Below, in pieces: positions 9,228 to 18,049 of a DNA stretch of 64,000 bases (the first letter of the stretch is position 1; every line of letters starts with the position of its first letter). Location: NCBI GenBank assembly GCA_964653075.1, contig CAZZAX010000011.1, forward strand, positions 1 through 64,000, in the 5' to 3' direction. Source of the DNA: NIOZ-UU13 sp964653075. GTDB lineage: Bacteria; Planctomycetota; Phycisphaerae; Sedimentisphaerales; Anaerobacaceae. Position numbers and translations under genes: made by a program. The notes under the pieces are model-generated. The model was given only the letters and a program-made list of their open reading frames with translations, ran no database searches and was not told the origin of the DNA.

Positions 9228-10367
9228 TCAGCGGATTTTCAGGGTTGCCAAGGCCAGGGCAGCAAATGCTGCGGCCAAGAGCCAGAAGCGCACTACCACC
9301 TGAGGTTCACTCCAGCCGATAAGATGGAAGTGGTGGTGTATAGGTGCACATCTGAACAGCCGTTTGCCCCCGGTGTATTTGAAATAGCCGACCTGGAGGA
9401 TTACACTGAGCAATTCGATGACGAATATTCCTCCGATAATCAGAAGCAGAATCTCGTTTCGTGTTACCAGCGCACCGTATCCCATTGCGGCTCCTAATGG
9501 AAGTGAGCCCACGTCGCCCATAAAGGTCTGAGCGGGGTGGCAGTTGAACCAGAGGAAGCCGAGGACGGCCCCTAAGATTGCAGAATAAAAGATGCTCAGC
9601 TCGCCGGCGTGTGGTATAGCGGGCAGCAGAAGATAACTTGCCCAGGTAACATGAGTGGTTCTTGACATAGTTTCAGATGCGACATAGCAGAGAATTGCGA
9701 GCACCAGTGCAACCATTCCGACACAGCCGGCAGCCAATCCGTCCATACCATCTGCGAGGTTGACGGCATTGCTGGTGGCGGAGAGGTAAAAAATCGCTAT
9801 CAGTATGAACATCCAGTTGGTCAGTGACAGGCCGTGCTTGTAGAATGGCAGCCAGAATAATTTGGCATCTTCTATATTGACAAAGTCGCGGTATAAGAAG
9901 GAAGCTATCAGTACAGCACCACCGATTTGAAAGATGAGCTTTTCCCAGGGTCTTAGTCCGTTTCTGCTTCGATGGCGGACGTCGAGGGTGAGCTTTAGCC
10001 AGTCGTCGGCACCGCCCAGGGCCCCGAACCATATCACAAGCACAATCGCCTTTTGAACAAAAGGATTATTCAGCTTTGCCCATAATAAGGTTGTTGAAAC
10101 GGTCGAGAGAATGATTATGAGGCCGCCCATAGTGGGTGTGTTTGCCTTTTCTTTTGTCAGCTCGTTGAGGGTGGCGTGGTGAAATTCTGGCCGGTCGCCG
10201 ATTTTTTTTCGCATGAGCCAGCGGATGATTTTAGGGCCGATCAGAAGGGCGATAAGCAGGCTGGTCAGTATTGCTGAGACCGAGCGAAAGCCCACGTTCT
10301 GATAGGCATAGAAGCCGATCTGGTGTGTAAAAACATCTCTAAGATACCATAACAAGTGGTAAATCAT
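9228..10367 (-). CDS. mraY: Phospho-N-acetylmuramoyl-pentapeptide transferase
   Basis: A 379-residue polytopic enzyme that transfers phospho-MurNAc-pentapeptide to undecaprenyl phosphate and makes lipid I in the inner membrane. Visible motifs are PTMGGLIII (about 77), the cytoplasmic GGADDWLKL loop (about 118), NLADGMDGLAAG (about 204), FMGDVGSLPLGA (about 287) and the C-terminal HHHFHLIGWSEPQVVVRFW, all diagnostic for MraY. About ten membrane spans fit the family. It lies 34 bases downstream of murF in the same direction. It shows that this organism makes standard peptidoglycan precursors. Confidence 0.97.
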   Translation of the reverse strand: MIYHLLWYLRDVFTHQIGFYAYQNVGFRSVSAILTSLLIALLIGPKIIRWLMRKKIGDRPEFHHATLNELTKEKANTPTMGGLIIILSTVSTTLLWAKLNNPFVQKAIVLVIWFGALGGADDWLKLTLDVRHRSRNGLRPWEKLIFQIGGAVLIASFLYRDFVNIEDAKLFWLPFYKHGLSLTNWMFILIAIFYLSATSNAVNLADGMDGLAAGCVGMVALVLAILCYVASETMSRTTHVTWASYLLLPAIPHAGELSIFYSAILGAVLGFLWFNCHPAQTFMGDVGSLPLGAAMGYGALVTRNEILLLIIGGIFVIELLSVILQVGYFKYTGGKRLFRCAPIHHHFHLIGWSEPQVVVRFWLLAAAFAALALATLKIR

Positions 10368-10401
10368 TTCATAATCCGTGTCTCTTAACCTGTGAGTCCG
10401 G

Positions 10402-11799
10402 TCACGAGAAAAGCTCCTTTAGTTTGTCGACGACTATTTCCAGCCGGGCCGTGCGCGAACCTTTGACCAATATTATATCGTAATCTTTTATGAATTCATG
10501 CAGATTATTACAGAGCGAAAGGTTATCTTCGAAACATTTTATTTGCAGCGAAGCCGGCCGGCGGGAATCCAAATTGTGTTCAGCAGTTGTTTTTGCGGCG
10601 CCGGCGGTGATTTTAGCCAACTTGCCGACAGCTATCAGCATCTCCACTTTGGCTTGTGCGATGGAAGTGCCCAGCTCGATGTGCAGGCGCTCGGTCTGTG
10701 TCCCGAGTTCAGCCATATCACCGCAGATAAAGACTAATCTGCGTTTTCGAGCTGGATCGAGACCGGTTAATATATCCAGGGCATTTTTCATTGAGGCGGG
10801 ATTTGCGTTATAGCAGTCGCTTAATATCATCAGCGTGCCGATTTGCAGCAGTTCGGTGCGCATGGAAACGGGAGAGAGCTTACCGACAGCCTGTGCGAAA
10901 TCATCGATACTCATATCAAACTGGCTGCAGACGGCCCAGGCGGCGAGCGTGTTTTCGAGGTTGCCCGGACCGGGCAAAGGTAAGTTTACTTGCGTACCGT
11001 CGATAGTGAATCGGCTGGCGGCGGCCTCGTATCTGATATTTAGCCCCTGATAGTCGGCGCCGTCTGATTTGCCGAACGTTAGGAATTTGAACCTTTTGTC
11101 CCGGCAGGCACTGACCAATTCGTCAAAGTCGGCGTTAATTATCAAAACTCCGTCGGTTGTAAGTCCTTCAGAGATGGACAACTTCTCTTCTATAATTGTT
11201 TGAAGGCTGCCGAATCCTTCGAGGTGTGCCGGGTGAACGTTAGTCACAACTGCGATGTCCGGGGCGGCGATGCGAGTCAGGTGGGCTATTTCGCCGGGAT
11301 GATTACTGCCGAGCTCGGCAATGACAATCCGGCAGTCCGGCCCTGCTGTGAGCAGGGTCAGGGGAAGACCGATGTTGTTATTAAAACTCTTTGGTGATTG
11401 ATGGACGCGGAAACGCTGACTTAAGGCCTGATAAGCTATTTGTCTTGTTGTTGTTTTGCCCGCCGAGCCTGTTATAGCGACCACTTTGAAACCGATTTGC
11501 CGGCGGTATTGACTTGCAAGCTCACCGAGGGCTTTTATGGTATCGGGCACTTTGAGTATGGAGTTGCCGACAGATTTTTTATCTTCGAAATCTTTTGCGA
11601 CCACGGCACAAACGGCGCCTTTTGCGAAGGCATCTGCTACGTAATCGTGGCCGTCGAAGTTTTCGCCTGCTATCGCAAAGAAACAATCACCTGCTTTGAT
11701 CGTCCTCGAGTCTATGCTTACGCCCGTGAAAGTGCAGGTGTTTTTGACTGGTCCGGCTTTTATTATCTGCGCCAGGTCTGCTATCGGAAGTTCTTTCAT
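10402..11799 (-). CDS. murF: UDP-N-acetylmuramoyl-tripeptide--D-alanyl-D-alanine ligase
   Basis: A 465-residue cytoplasmic Mur ligase that adds D-Ala-D-Ala to the UDP-MurNAc-tripeptide. It has the N-terminal substrate domain with SIDSRTIKAGDCFFAIAGENFDGHDY, the ATP loop GSAGKTTTRQ (about 111), the LPLTLL and AELGSNHPGEIAHL segments of the central domain (about 145-175), and the C-terminal domain with DCYNANPASMKNAL (about 308) and VLVKGSRTARLE. The length is normal. It is the first gene of the murF-mraY pair. Its upstream neighbour on this strand, murE, is separated from it by a block of three opposite-strand small genes, so it must have its own promoter. Confidence 0.96.
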   Translation of the reverse strand: MKELPIADLAQIIKAGPVKNTCTFTGVSIDSRTIKAGDCFFAIAGENFDGHDYVADAFAKGAVCAVVAKDFEDKKSVGNSILKVPDTIKALGELASQYRRQIGFKVVAITGSAGKTTTRQIAYQALSQRFRVHQSPKSFNNNIGLPLTLLTAGPDCRIVIAELGSNHPGEIAHLTRIAAPDIAVVTNVHPAHLEGFGSLQTIIEEKLSISEGLTTDGVLIINADFDELVSACRDKRFKFLTFGKSDGADYQGLNIRYEAAASRFTIDGTQVNLPLPGPGNLENTLAAWAVCSQFDMSIDDFAQAVGKLSPVSMRTELLQIGTLMILSDCYNANPASMKNALDILTGLDPARKRRLVFICGDMAELGTQTERLHIELGTSIAQAKVEMLIAVGKLAKITAGAAKTTAEHNLDSRRPASLQIKCFEDNLSLCNNLHEFIKDYDIILVKGSRTARLEIVVDKLKELFS

Positions 11800-11885
11800 T
11801 TTAGTTTTACAATATTCTTATTGTATATTATCAGCGAGATAAACACTTGTTGATATAAATAAGTAATTATGCTACAATTTTGTGG

Positions 11886-12125
11886 ATGGTCAAGGATTTT
11901 GAAATCATCGGTGATATTACAAACGTCGAGACAATCGCTGTTGGCAACTCTATCCGGGTCATAAAGAGATTAAAAAGATTCTATGGTGACGGTCGGTGGC
12001 GTAAGCTCAAAGGTGTTGTACGAGTTAAGTTTCCAGATGGAACAGTTTGCAAAGCCGAAATCCACTGGTATGAAATGAATAAGGTCGGCAGGAAAGAATA
12101 TAAGATTAAGCGGTTATTAATATGA
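11886..12125 (+). CDS. Small conserved-looking protein of unknown function
   Basis: A basic protein of about 79 residues (MVKDFEIIG...) with the core RRF/YG-x-GRWRKLKGVVRVKFPDGT and then EIHWYE, ending in a lysine-rich KIKRLL tail. I have the impression of a family of short uncharacterised bacterial proteins with this pattern, often paired with the next gene; no function is known to me. The ATG at 11880 gives two more residues. The stop overlaps the start of the next gene (ATGA), which supports translation of both. Confidence 0.75.
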   Translation: MVKDFEIIGDITNVETIAVGNSIRVIKRLKRFYGDGRWRKLKGVVRVKFPDGTVCKAEIHWYEMNKVGRKEYKIKRLLI

Positions 12126-12355
12126 GAACAAAATCGGATACACAAAAATATGTTCTATGCGTTAGCAACGAGAAATATAAAGCTTCTTTGGAAGCACGTA
12201 AGATATATCAGTGCGTTCCAGATACTCAAGCCGAAACCCATGGGCAAATCCGGGTTATTGATGAATCAGGGGAAGATTACCTTTATCCTGTAAGTATCTT
12301 TCTTCCAATTGAGATTCCAGAAGAAGCCGAACGAGCATTTACAAGCGGGTCGTAA
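12122..12355 (+). CDS. Small conserved-looking protein of unknown function
   Basis: A 77-residue protein with the pattern YVLCVSNEKYKASLEARKIY and then IRVIDESGEDYLYP followed by F-P-I-E-I/L-P. This looks like a widespread family of tiny bacterial proteins without known function that often sits near toxin-antitoxin genes. It overlaps the preceding gene by four bases (ATGA), so the two are translationally coupled. Together with the next gene it forms a plus-strand block between the minus-strand genes murE and murF. Confidence 0.75.
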   Translation: MRTKSDTQKYVLCVSNEKYKASLEARKIYQCVPDTQAETHGQIRVIDESGEDYLYPVSIFLPIEIPEEAERAFTSGS

Positions 12356-12413
12356 AGGGATTTAGTGTAGAAAAATACAAAAAACAGAGAAAATCTTTCA
12401 CTGTGAATAATCC

Positions 12414-12638
12414 ATGAAACAACCGATGAAATGTCCGGTTATAATCGAAGAAACAAAAAACGGTTTTTCGGCTTTTTCTCCTGATTTGCAGGGTTGTATT
12501 GCAACCGGCTCAAGCAGGGAAGAAGTAGAGATAAATATGAAAGAATCTATTGCTTTCCATCTGGAGGGGATGGATTCAGAAGGTCTTGAAGTTCCACAAC
12601 CGCACAGCTTTTCGACCTATTTGGACGTTCCCGCATAG
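12414..12638 (+). CDS. HicB-like antitoxin-family protein (no HicA partner seen)
   Basis: A 74-residue protein with the HicB/UPF0150 fold pattern: VIIEETKNGFSAFSPDLQGC, then ATGSSREEVEINMKESIAFHLE, a partial RNase H-like antitoxin domain. In HicAB systems this protein neutralises the HicA mRNA-cleaving toxin; no HicA (a short double-stranded RNA-binding-like protein with a catalytic His) is encoded next to it, and it has no clear DNA-binding C-terminus. It is therefore either a stand-alone family member or a leftover of a lost TA module. The start ATG at 12414 has no strong ribosome site. Confidence 0.85.
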   Translation: MKQPMKCPVIIEETKNGFSAFSPDLQGCIATGSSREEVEINMKESIAFHLEGMDSEGLEVPQPHSFSTYLDVPA

Positions 12639-12676
12639 TGTACCAGCCCAATCATTCATCTTACCTCATCGCATTA

Positions 12677-14164
12677 CTATATCTGGTTTGTAGTAAGGTA
12701 CTCCATAGCGATTTGTTTGTCGCTGAAGTCGAACTTTTGCTTTCCGATTATCTGGTAGGTTTCGTGGCCTTTGCCTGCTATTAGGACGATATCATTTTTG
12801 GCGGCGGTTTTTATGGCTGAGGCGATGGCTTTTTTTCTGTCCGTCTCAATCAAAATTGTTTTCGAATCCGGATTTTCGAAGCCGGGGATAATGTCTTTTA
12901 TGATGTCATCCGGTTGTTCGGTTCGCGGGTTGTCGCTAGTAACGATTATAAAATCAGCTAATTGTTCAGCTACTTTGGCCATACGCGGTCGTTTTGTTTT
13001 GTCTCTGTCTCCGCCGCAGCCGAAAACGACTATTAACCTGCCTTTGCACAGCGGCTTTAACGTCGAGAGGACATTTTTCAAGGCGTCATCGGTATGTGCG
13101 TAATCGACCAGAACCGAAAAATCACAGGCGAAGTCGATTTTTTCCAGTCGGCCCGGTATCGTCTTCAAATCCGACAGGCCGGCCGCTATCGTTTCCAAAT
13201 CGAACCCAGCGGTGAGGCATAATCCTGCTGCCGCCAGGCAGTTGCTTACATTATACAGACCAAGCAGGGGTGTTTTTACAATAGCAGATTGGCCAGCGTA
13301 TTCCATCTTGAAAACAGTTCCGCCGGTATCCATAGATTCTGTACGGGCGATGATATCCGCCGGCTCGTCAATAGCATACCATAAGATTTTGGCCTCGGTT
13401 TGTTTGGCAATGGACTCGGCATGCGGCGATTGTTTGTTCAGTACCGCCACGGCATCGGGTGAAAGAGCGGAGAAAAGTGTGGTCTTTGCAGTCAGGTAAT
13501 CTTCTTCGGTTTTATGATAATCCAGATGGTCGCCGGCCAAGTTTGTGAAAGCGGCGGCTTTGAAGCTGATGCCCGCCAGGCGGTTTTGCGAAAGGGCGTG
13601 GCTGCTTGCTTCGATGACCATATACTTTGCGCCGTGTTTTAACATTTGCTGTTGTCCGGCGGCGATTGTTAAACAATCAGGTGTTGTCAGGACGGCCTCG
13701 CTGCTGTTGCCTGAGCAGGTATCGTAAATGACGGTACCAAGCAGGCCACACTTTTGTCCGGCTTGTCGGATGCAGGAACGTACCAGAAAGGCAACGGTGG
13801 TCTTTCCGTTTGTGCCGGTGACCGCGAGGTTTGTTAGCTGATAAGCCGGGTTGCCCCTGACTGTTTGTGCGAGGAGAGCGGCTGCTTCCGTGGAATCGTC
13901 AACAACTATGGTCTTGATATTTGATGCACATAACAAGCCATCCCCAAGCTTCGCTTGAGGCTGCCACCCGTTGATATTTGGTGCTTGTTGACAAACGATA
14001 TATTTTGCGCCATTATCAAGGGCCTGGCTGATGAAATCGTGTCCGTCGCAGGCGGTGCCTTTTACGGCCACAAAGATATCACCATCTCCGACGGCACGAG
14101 AATCAATACAGATATTTCGAGCATTGTCTGAAGAGACCAGGTTTAGCAATTCGTTTAAATTCAT
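12677..14164 (-). CDS. murE: UDP-N-acetylmuramoyl-L-alanyl-D-glutamate--2,6-diaminopimelate ligase
   Basis: A 495-residue Mur ligase that adds the third amino acid to the peptidoglycan stem. It shows CIDSRAVGDGDIFVAVKG near the N-terminus, the ATP loop VTGTNGKTTVAFLV (about 114), SSHALSQNRL (about 190), DYAHTDDAL (about 355), GCGGDRDKTKRP (about 379) and SDNPRTEQP (about 407). The DNPR motif is the hallmark of the meso-diaminopimelate-specific enzymes. A 19-residue insertion lies at residues 66-84 in the N-terminal domain and is encoded by a palindromic repeat flanked by a 14-bp direct repeat. It is in frame and lies before the ATP domain, so the enzyme is probably still active. Confidence 0.96.
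   Translation of the reverse strand: MNLNELLNLVSSDNARNICIDSRAVGDGDIFVAVKGTACDGHDFISQALDNGAKYIVCQQAPNINGWQPQAKLGDGLLCASNIKTIVVDDSTEAAALLAQTVRGNPAYQLTNLAVTGTNGKTTVAFLVRSCIRQAGQKCGLLGTVIYDTCSGNSSEAVLTTPDCLTIAAGQQQMLKHGAKYMVIEASSHALSQNRLAGISFKAAAFTNLAGDHLDYHKTEEDYLTAKTTLFSALSPDAVAVLNKQSPHAESIAKQTEAKILWYAIDEPADIIARTESMDTGGTVFKMEYAGQSAIVKTPLLGLYNVSNCLAAAGLCLTAGFDLETIAAGLSDLKTIPGRLEKIDFACDFSVLVDYAHTDDALKNVLSTLKPLCKGRLIVVFGCGGDRDKTKRPRMAKVAEQLADFIIVTSDNPRTEQPDDIIKDIIPGFENPDSKTILIETDRKKAIASAIKTAAKNDIVLIAGKGHETYQIIGKQKFDFSDKQIAMEYLTTNQI
13914..13984. mobile_element. Family A palindromic element inserted in murE with target duplication
   Basis: The 43 bases 13928-13970 contain GCCATCCCCAAGCT, then TC, then GCTTGAGGCTGCCACCC, which matches the intergenic copy at 4901-4950. 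The insert is bracketed by TTGATATTTGATGC (13914-13927) and TTGATATTTGGTGC (13971-13984), a 14-bp direct repeat with one mismatch. Element plus one repeat is 57 bases, exactly 19 codons. Removing it restores the normal-looking sequence APNI-KTIVVDD. This is direct evidence of a past insertion event. Confidence 0.85.
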
Positions 14165-14444
14165 ATTTTTGTGCAGAAAAAAAGTTTCTTTTTATTTTAA
14201 TCGAAAGCACAGGCAATTCAACCTTAGTGTATGTGCTACCGGCATAAAAAAAGTGGTTTGTGGTTATATCTTTTGTTTGCAGGGGATTATTTGTGAGAAG
14301 TTCCGGAATTATTCTGTCGAGAAATTGTCTTTATGGGTTATAATCCGGCTTTGAACTTTTGCAAACGCCGAGAGTATTATAATAGTCGGTGTTTACAGGG
14401 GAAATGTCCGGCTAAGGTATCTGCATATATTAGAGAAGGGAAAT

Positions 14445-16061
14445 ATGATTATGAAGGATAAGTGTCTTCTTGGGATTTGTTTTTTATTGGTTGTTATAAA
14501 CGTGGTGGGTGGTTGTCGTAAGAAATCGACGTCTTCGCCGCCGCAGTCGGTACAGCAGACAGAAGAATCAAATCAGGCCGCCCCGGATAAATCCGCGTCA
14601 GAAAAAGTTTTAGCACAGGAAGGGTCCGTATCGGCCATTGACGTCTCCGAAGCCCAGGTGGAGGAAACCGAATACTTTGCCCTTTTTATGGAGGGCAAAA
14701 AGGTCGGCTACGCTATCCAAAGCCGTGATGTCGAAGGCGATAAAGTGACCACCTCCGTGGAGCTTAAGATTACATTGAGCCGGGTGGGGGTGTCGGTGAG
14801 TGTCCAGACCAAAGCGAATACTTACGAAACGGTCGATGGCAAGCCCCTCGGTTTCGAGCTTGAGCAGGCATTGGGGATGATGGTGACTAAAACAACAGCA
14901 ATAATCGACGAGCAGGGAAAGGTAAAAGTAAAGACAGGCCAGCAGGAATTGGAATTTGACTGGCCTGACGGTGCTTTAATGTCCGAGGGGATGCGATTGC
15001 TGCTTTTAGAACGCGGCCTTGCGGAGGGGACCACATACATTGTAAAGTTGTTTGATCCGAGTATGATGCAGGTTGTCGATGTCGAGGTTAAAGTGGGTTC
15101 GACACAGAATGTTGACCTGCTTGGCCGGGTGGTCGCATTGACAGAGGTCCAGAGTACTGTAAGCTCTGAGCAGATTGGTTCGATAGTAAGCACTGAATAT
15201 TATGACGATGAGCTTCTGCTTCAAAAAAGCGTAATGCCTGTTATGGGTATGACCATTGAGCAGGTTGCCTGCACTAAGGAATTCGCACTCGGAGAAAACG
15301 ATGTCCTTGAGGTGGTTGACAGGATGTTTATGAAAAGCCCTGAGCCGTTAGGTGATGTTGGCTCAGCCAAGTCGATTACCTATCACCTGAGCCCGACCCA
15401 GGAAACGGCCGATTTGAAAATACCATCCGGCGACAATCAGAAAGTACAGCGAGACAGTAATGGTAAATTAATCTTAACGGTCGAGCCTGTTGTCGCAGCG
15501 AAGGGGGTGAGCTTTCCTTACAAAGGCAGCGATCCGGAGGCACTCGAAGCCCTTGAGCCGTCGAGGTATGTCGAGAGCGGTCAAAAAGTAATAATTGACC
15601 TTGCGAGGCGGGCGGTTGGTCGAGCGGGTGATACTGCCGAGGCCATCAGCAAGATTGAAGCATTTGTGGCGGACTATGTCGAGGACAAGAACCTTTCTGT
15701 CGGATATGCCTCAGCGGCTGATGTTGCGGCCAGTCGGCAGGGTGACTGTACCGAACACGCCGTACTTACGGCGGCGTTGTGTCGTGCCATCGGGATTCCG
15801 GCCCAGGTGGTTACCGGCCTGGCATACGTAGAGCAGTGGAGTACCTTTCAGAACGGATTCGGCGGTCATGCCTGGGCACAGGCGTATGTCGGGGACAAAT
15901 GGATCGGATTGGATGCGGCCTTCAGGGGTACCGGCAGGGGCGGTTATGATGCAGGACATATCACACTGGCGACGGGCAGTGGAAATCCTGAGGATTTTCT
16001 CAACTTACTCAGTACAATGGGGCAGTTCAAAATTGACAGGGTAGAAGTCAAAAAGAGATAA
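14445..16061 (+). CDS. Transglutaminase-like lipoprotein
   Basis: A 538-residue exported protein with a lipoprotein signal: a hydrophobic stretch (about residues 8-24) ending VVGGC, so Cys24 or so would be lipidated. A polar linker follows, then a beta-rich region (about 75-350), then a C-terminal transglutaminase/protease-like domain. The catalytic triad of that superfamily is visible: Cys in QGDCTEHAVLTAALCRAIGIPA (about 431), His in GFGGHAWAQAYV (about 475) and Asp in WIGLDAAF (about 489). Proteins of this type act on peptide bonds or cross-links outside the cytoplasm; the substrate is unknown. GAAGGGAAAT precedes the start. It diverges from murE. Confidence 0.9.
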   Translation: MIMKDKCLLGICFLLVVINVVGGCRKKSTSSPPQSVQQTEESNQAAPDKSASEKVLAQEGSVSAIDVSEAQVEETEYFALFMEGKKVGYAIQSRDVEGDKVTTSVELKITLSRVGVSVSVQTKANTYETVDGKPLGFELEQALGMMVTKTTAIIDEQGKVKVKTGQQELEFDWPDGALMSEGMRLLLLERGLAEGTTYIVKLFDPSMMQVVDVEVKVGSTQNVDLLGRVVALTEVQSTVSSEQIGSIVSTEYYDDELLLQKSVMPVMGMTIEQVACTKEFALGENDVLEVVDRMFMKSPEPLGDVGSAKSITYHLSPTQETADLKIPSGDNQKVQRDSNGKLILTVEPVVAAKGVSFPYKGSDPEALEALEPSRYVESGQKVIIDLARRAVGRAGDTAEAISKIEAFVADYVEDKNLSVGYASAADVAASRQGDCTEHAVLTAALCRAIGIPAQVVTGLAYVEQWSTFQNGFGGHAWAQAYVGDKWIGLDAAFRGTGRGGYDAGHITLATGSGNPEDFLNLLSTMGQFKIDRVEVKKR

Positions 16062-16077
16062 CGGATGACCGAAGCAA

Positions 16078-17910
16078 TCATTCAAACTGAATGTCGGTGA
16101 GGACGAATTCGACGTTTGTGTTTCCGTTGTAGGTATTGAGCTGCGGCTGGTATGCTACGTTGAAGAATTCGTGTTCGAGCAGCTTTTTTTCCAGTTTTCC
16201 GAACCTGAAGCCGATGCAGCGCACAGCGTTCGTATTATCGGTTATCGCAAGCTGAAGATGCTCGCGTCCGGAGCCGACTCTTCTCGGCGGAGAGGCCAGA
16301 CGAACCCCTTTTGTGGCGAAAACAGGTTTAGGATTACCCTGCCCGAACGGGCCGAGCATTTGCAGCTCAGTTACCATTTCCGTTCGGAACTGGGCCAACG
16401 GAGCCACCGCATCGATGTGAAGTTTGGCAGCCAGGTCGTTATCGTTAAGGTTTTGTTTTGCATAGGCTTCGAAATCGGCTGTGAACGAGTCTATTTTTTC
16501 TGTTTCGATTTTCACGCCAGCAGCCATTTTATGACCGCCGAAGCTGATTAAGTGTTTGGAGCAGGCTTCGATTGCACTCAGGAGACAGAAACCGTGTATT
16601 GAGCGGGCGGAACCCTGAGCTATGCCGTTTTCGGCGGCGCCGGCATTAATCATAATCGTCGGGCGATAGAATTTGTCGACTATTCTCGATGCGACGATGC
16701 CTATTACGCCGGTGTGCCAGTTTTCGCTGGCAAGAACGATGCTTTTACGGTCGGGGTGGTGGAGGTTTTGCTCGACTATCATCTCGCAGGCCTGCTTGAA
16801 TATTTTTCGTTCGTATTGCTGGCGCTGGCTATTTTGCTCTTTGAGATATTCGGCTATTTGCATCGAGCGAAGGGGCTTGTCGGATGTCAGCAGCTCTACA
16901 GCCAGCCGTGCGTGTCCCATTCGTCCTGCGGCGTTTAGCATTGGCGCGAGGCGAAAGCCGATATGGAAGCTGTCGAGGCGGTGCCCGGTGAGGCCGGCCG
17001 ATTCAATCAGGGCCTGAATACCGGAAAGCTTGCACTGCGGCAGGGCCTTTAATCCGTAGCTTGTCAGCGCCCTGTTTTCACCCCGGAGGTCAACAATATC
17101 AGCGATGGTTCCCATAGCAGCCAGGCTCGTTGCGTTTATCATAAATTCACGCAGGGTCGGTTCGAGCCTTCGGCCTGAGTTGAATTCGTTGGCAATGGCC
17201 CAGGTAAGTTTATAGGCTACCAAAGCCCCGGCGGAGTCCTGGTTTGGATAGGATTTTTCCAGGGCGGGGTGCACGATAGCGACGGCTTGCGGAAGCTTGC
17301 AGTCGTGTTGGGAGCTTATTTGGTGATGGTCAGTTATTATTAAATCAAGTCCGAGCTGCCGGGCGAGTAGGGCCGAGCTGTATGCGGTAACGCCGCAATC
17401 GACGGTGACCATAACTTTGGTGCCGGATTTTGCCAGTGTCCGAATGGCATCGTCGTTCAGGCCGTAGCCTTCATCGATACGATGCGGGATATAATAATCA
17501 ACATTAGCGCCGAGCAGTGTTAAAACCTGCCAAAGGATTGAGACGCCTGTAATACCGTCTACGTCATAATCGCCATAGACGGTTATTTTTTCCTTGTTTT
17601 TAATGGCGTGCTTTAACCGGTTAACAGCCGGTTCGATTCCCGGCATTTTGTCAGGGTCGATAAGCTGTGTCAGTTTGGGCCTTAAGAAAGCCGAAGCGCT
17701 TTGGGCGTCTGTTATTCCGCGATTGATTAAGACCTGTGCCAAAACAGGTGAAACCTTCAACGATTGTGCAAGCTCTGCGGAGCGGTCGTCGGGAGGCCTG
17801 ATTGCCCATTGCTTTTTGCAGAAGCTGTCGAGTTTGGACCGGCTGTGTAGAGGCGCCAGAGGTGACTTGCCGTGTTCGGTGTCTGTTTGCGTCCGTGCGG
17901 AAGATTGCAT
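16078..17910 (-). CDS. recJ: Single-stranded-DNA-specific exonuclease RecJ
   Basis: A 610-residue nuclease of the DHH family that degrades single-stranded DNA 5' to 3' in recombination and repair. The motifs are VYGDYDVDGITG (about 95), VTVDCGVTA (about 168), LIITDHHQ (about 189), the DHHA1 segment with ISFGGHKMAAGVKIE (about 450), and a C-terminal OB-like domain (about 490-610) with GPFGQGNPKPVF. The length is normal. The first 40 residues are poorly conserved, so a start further in cannot be excluded. It converges with the transglutaminase-like gene, 16 bases apart at their 3' ends. Confidence 0.96.
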   Translation of the reverse strand: MQSSARTQTDTEHGKSPLAPLHSRSKLDSFCKKQWAIRPPDDRSAELAQSLKVSPVLAQVLINRGITDAQSASAFLRPKLTQLIDPDKMPGIEPAVNRLKHAIKNKEKITVYGDYDVDGITGVSILWQVLTLLGANVDYYIPHRIDEGYGLNDDAIRTLAKSGTKVMVTVDCGVTAYSSALLARQLGLDLIITDHHQISSQHDCKLPQAVAIVHPALEKSYPNQDSAGALVAYKLTWAIANEFNSGRRLEPTLREFMINATSLAAMGTIADIVDLRGENRALTSYGLKALPQCKLSGIQALIESAGLTGHRLDSFHIGFRLAPMLNAAGRMGHARLAVELLTSDKPLRSMQIAEYLKEQNSQRQQYERKIFKQACEMIVEQNLHHPDRKSIVLASENWHTGVIGIVASRIVDKFYRPTIMINAGAAENGIAQGSARSIHGFCLLSAIEACSKHLISFGGHKMAAGVKIETEKIDSFTADFEAYAKQNLNDNDLAAKLHIDAVAPLAQFRTEMVTELQMLGPFGQGNPKPVFATKGVRLASPPRRVGSGREHLQLAITDNTNAVRCIGFRFGKLEKKLLEHEFFNVAYQPQLNTYNGNTNVEFVLTDIQFE

Positions 17911-18049
17911 CGAGATTTTATCCTGTTCTTTACTTTTCTGGTTTGCCTGGCCTTTAGGTAATGCGGGCGCAGGTGTTGTATTACCGGCTGCTTTTATACC
18001 AGAAAAGAGTCGCCAATTGCAAGGATTGTTTTCTCGCGGGTTCTTATGT

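Noticed and set aside
9099..9497. Plus-strand frame of 132 codons opposite mraY
   Set aside because: It overlaps the conserved C-terminus of mraY on the other strand and has no recognisable protein features; it is a shadow frame.
12414..12638. Complete HicAB toxin-antitoxin module
   Set aside because: Only the HicB-like part is visible; neither neighbouring frame has the HicA pattern with its catalytic His.
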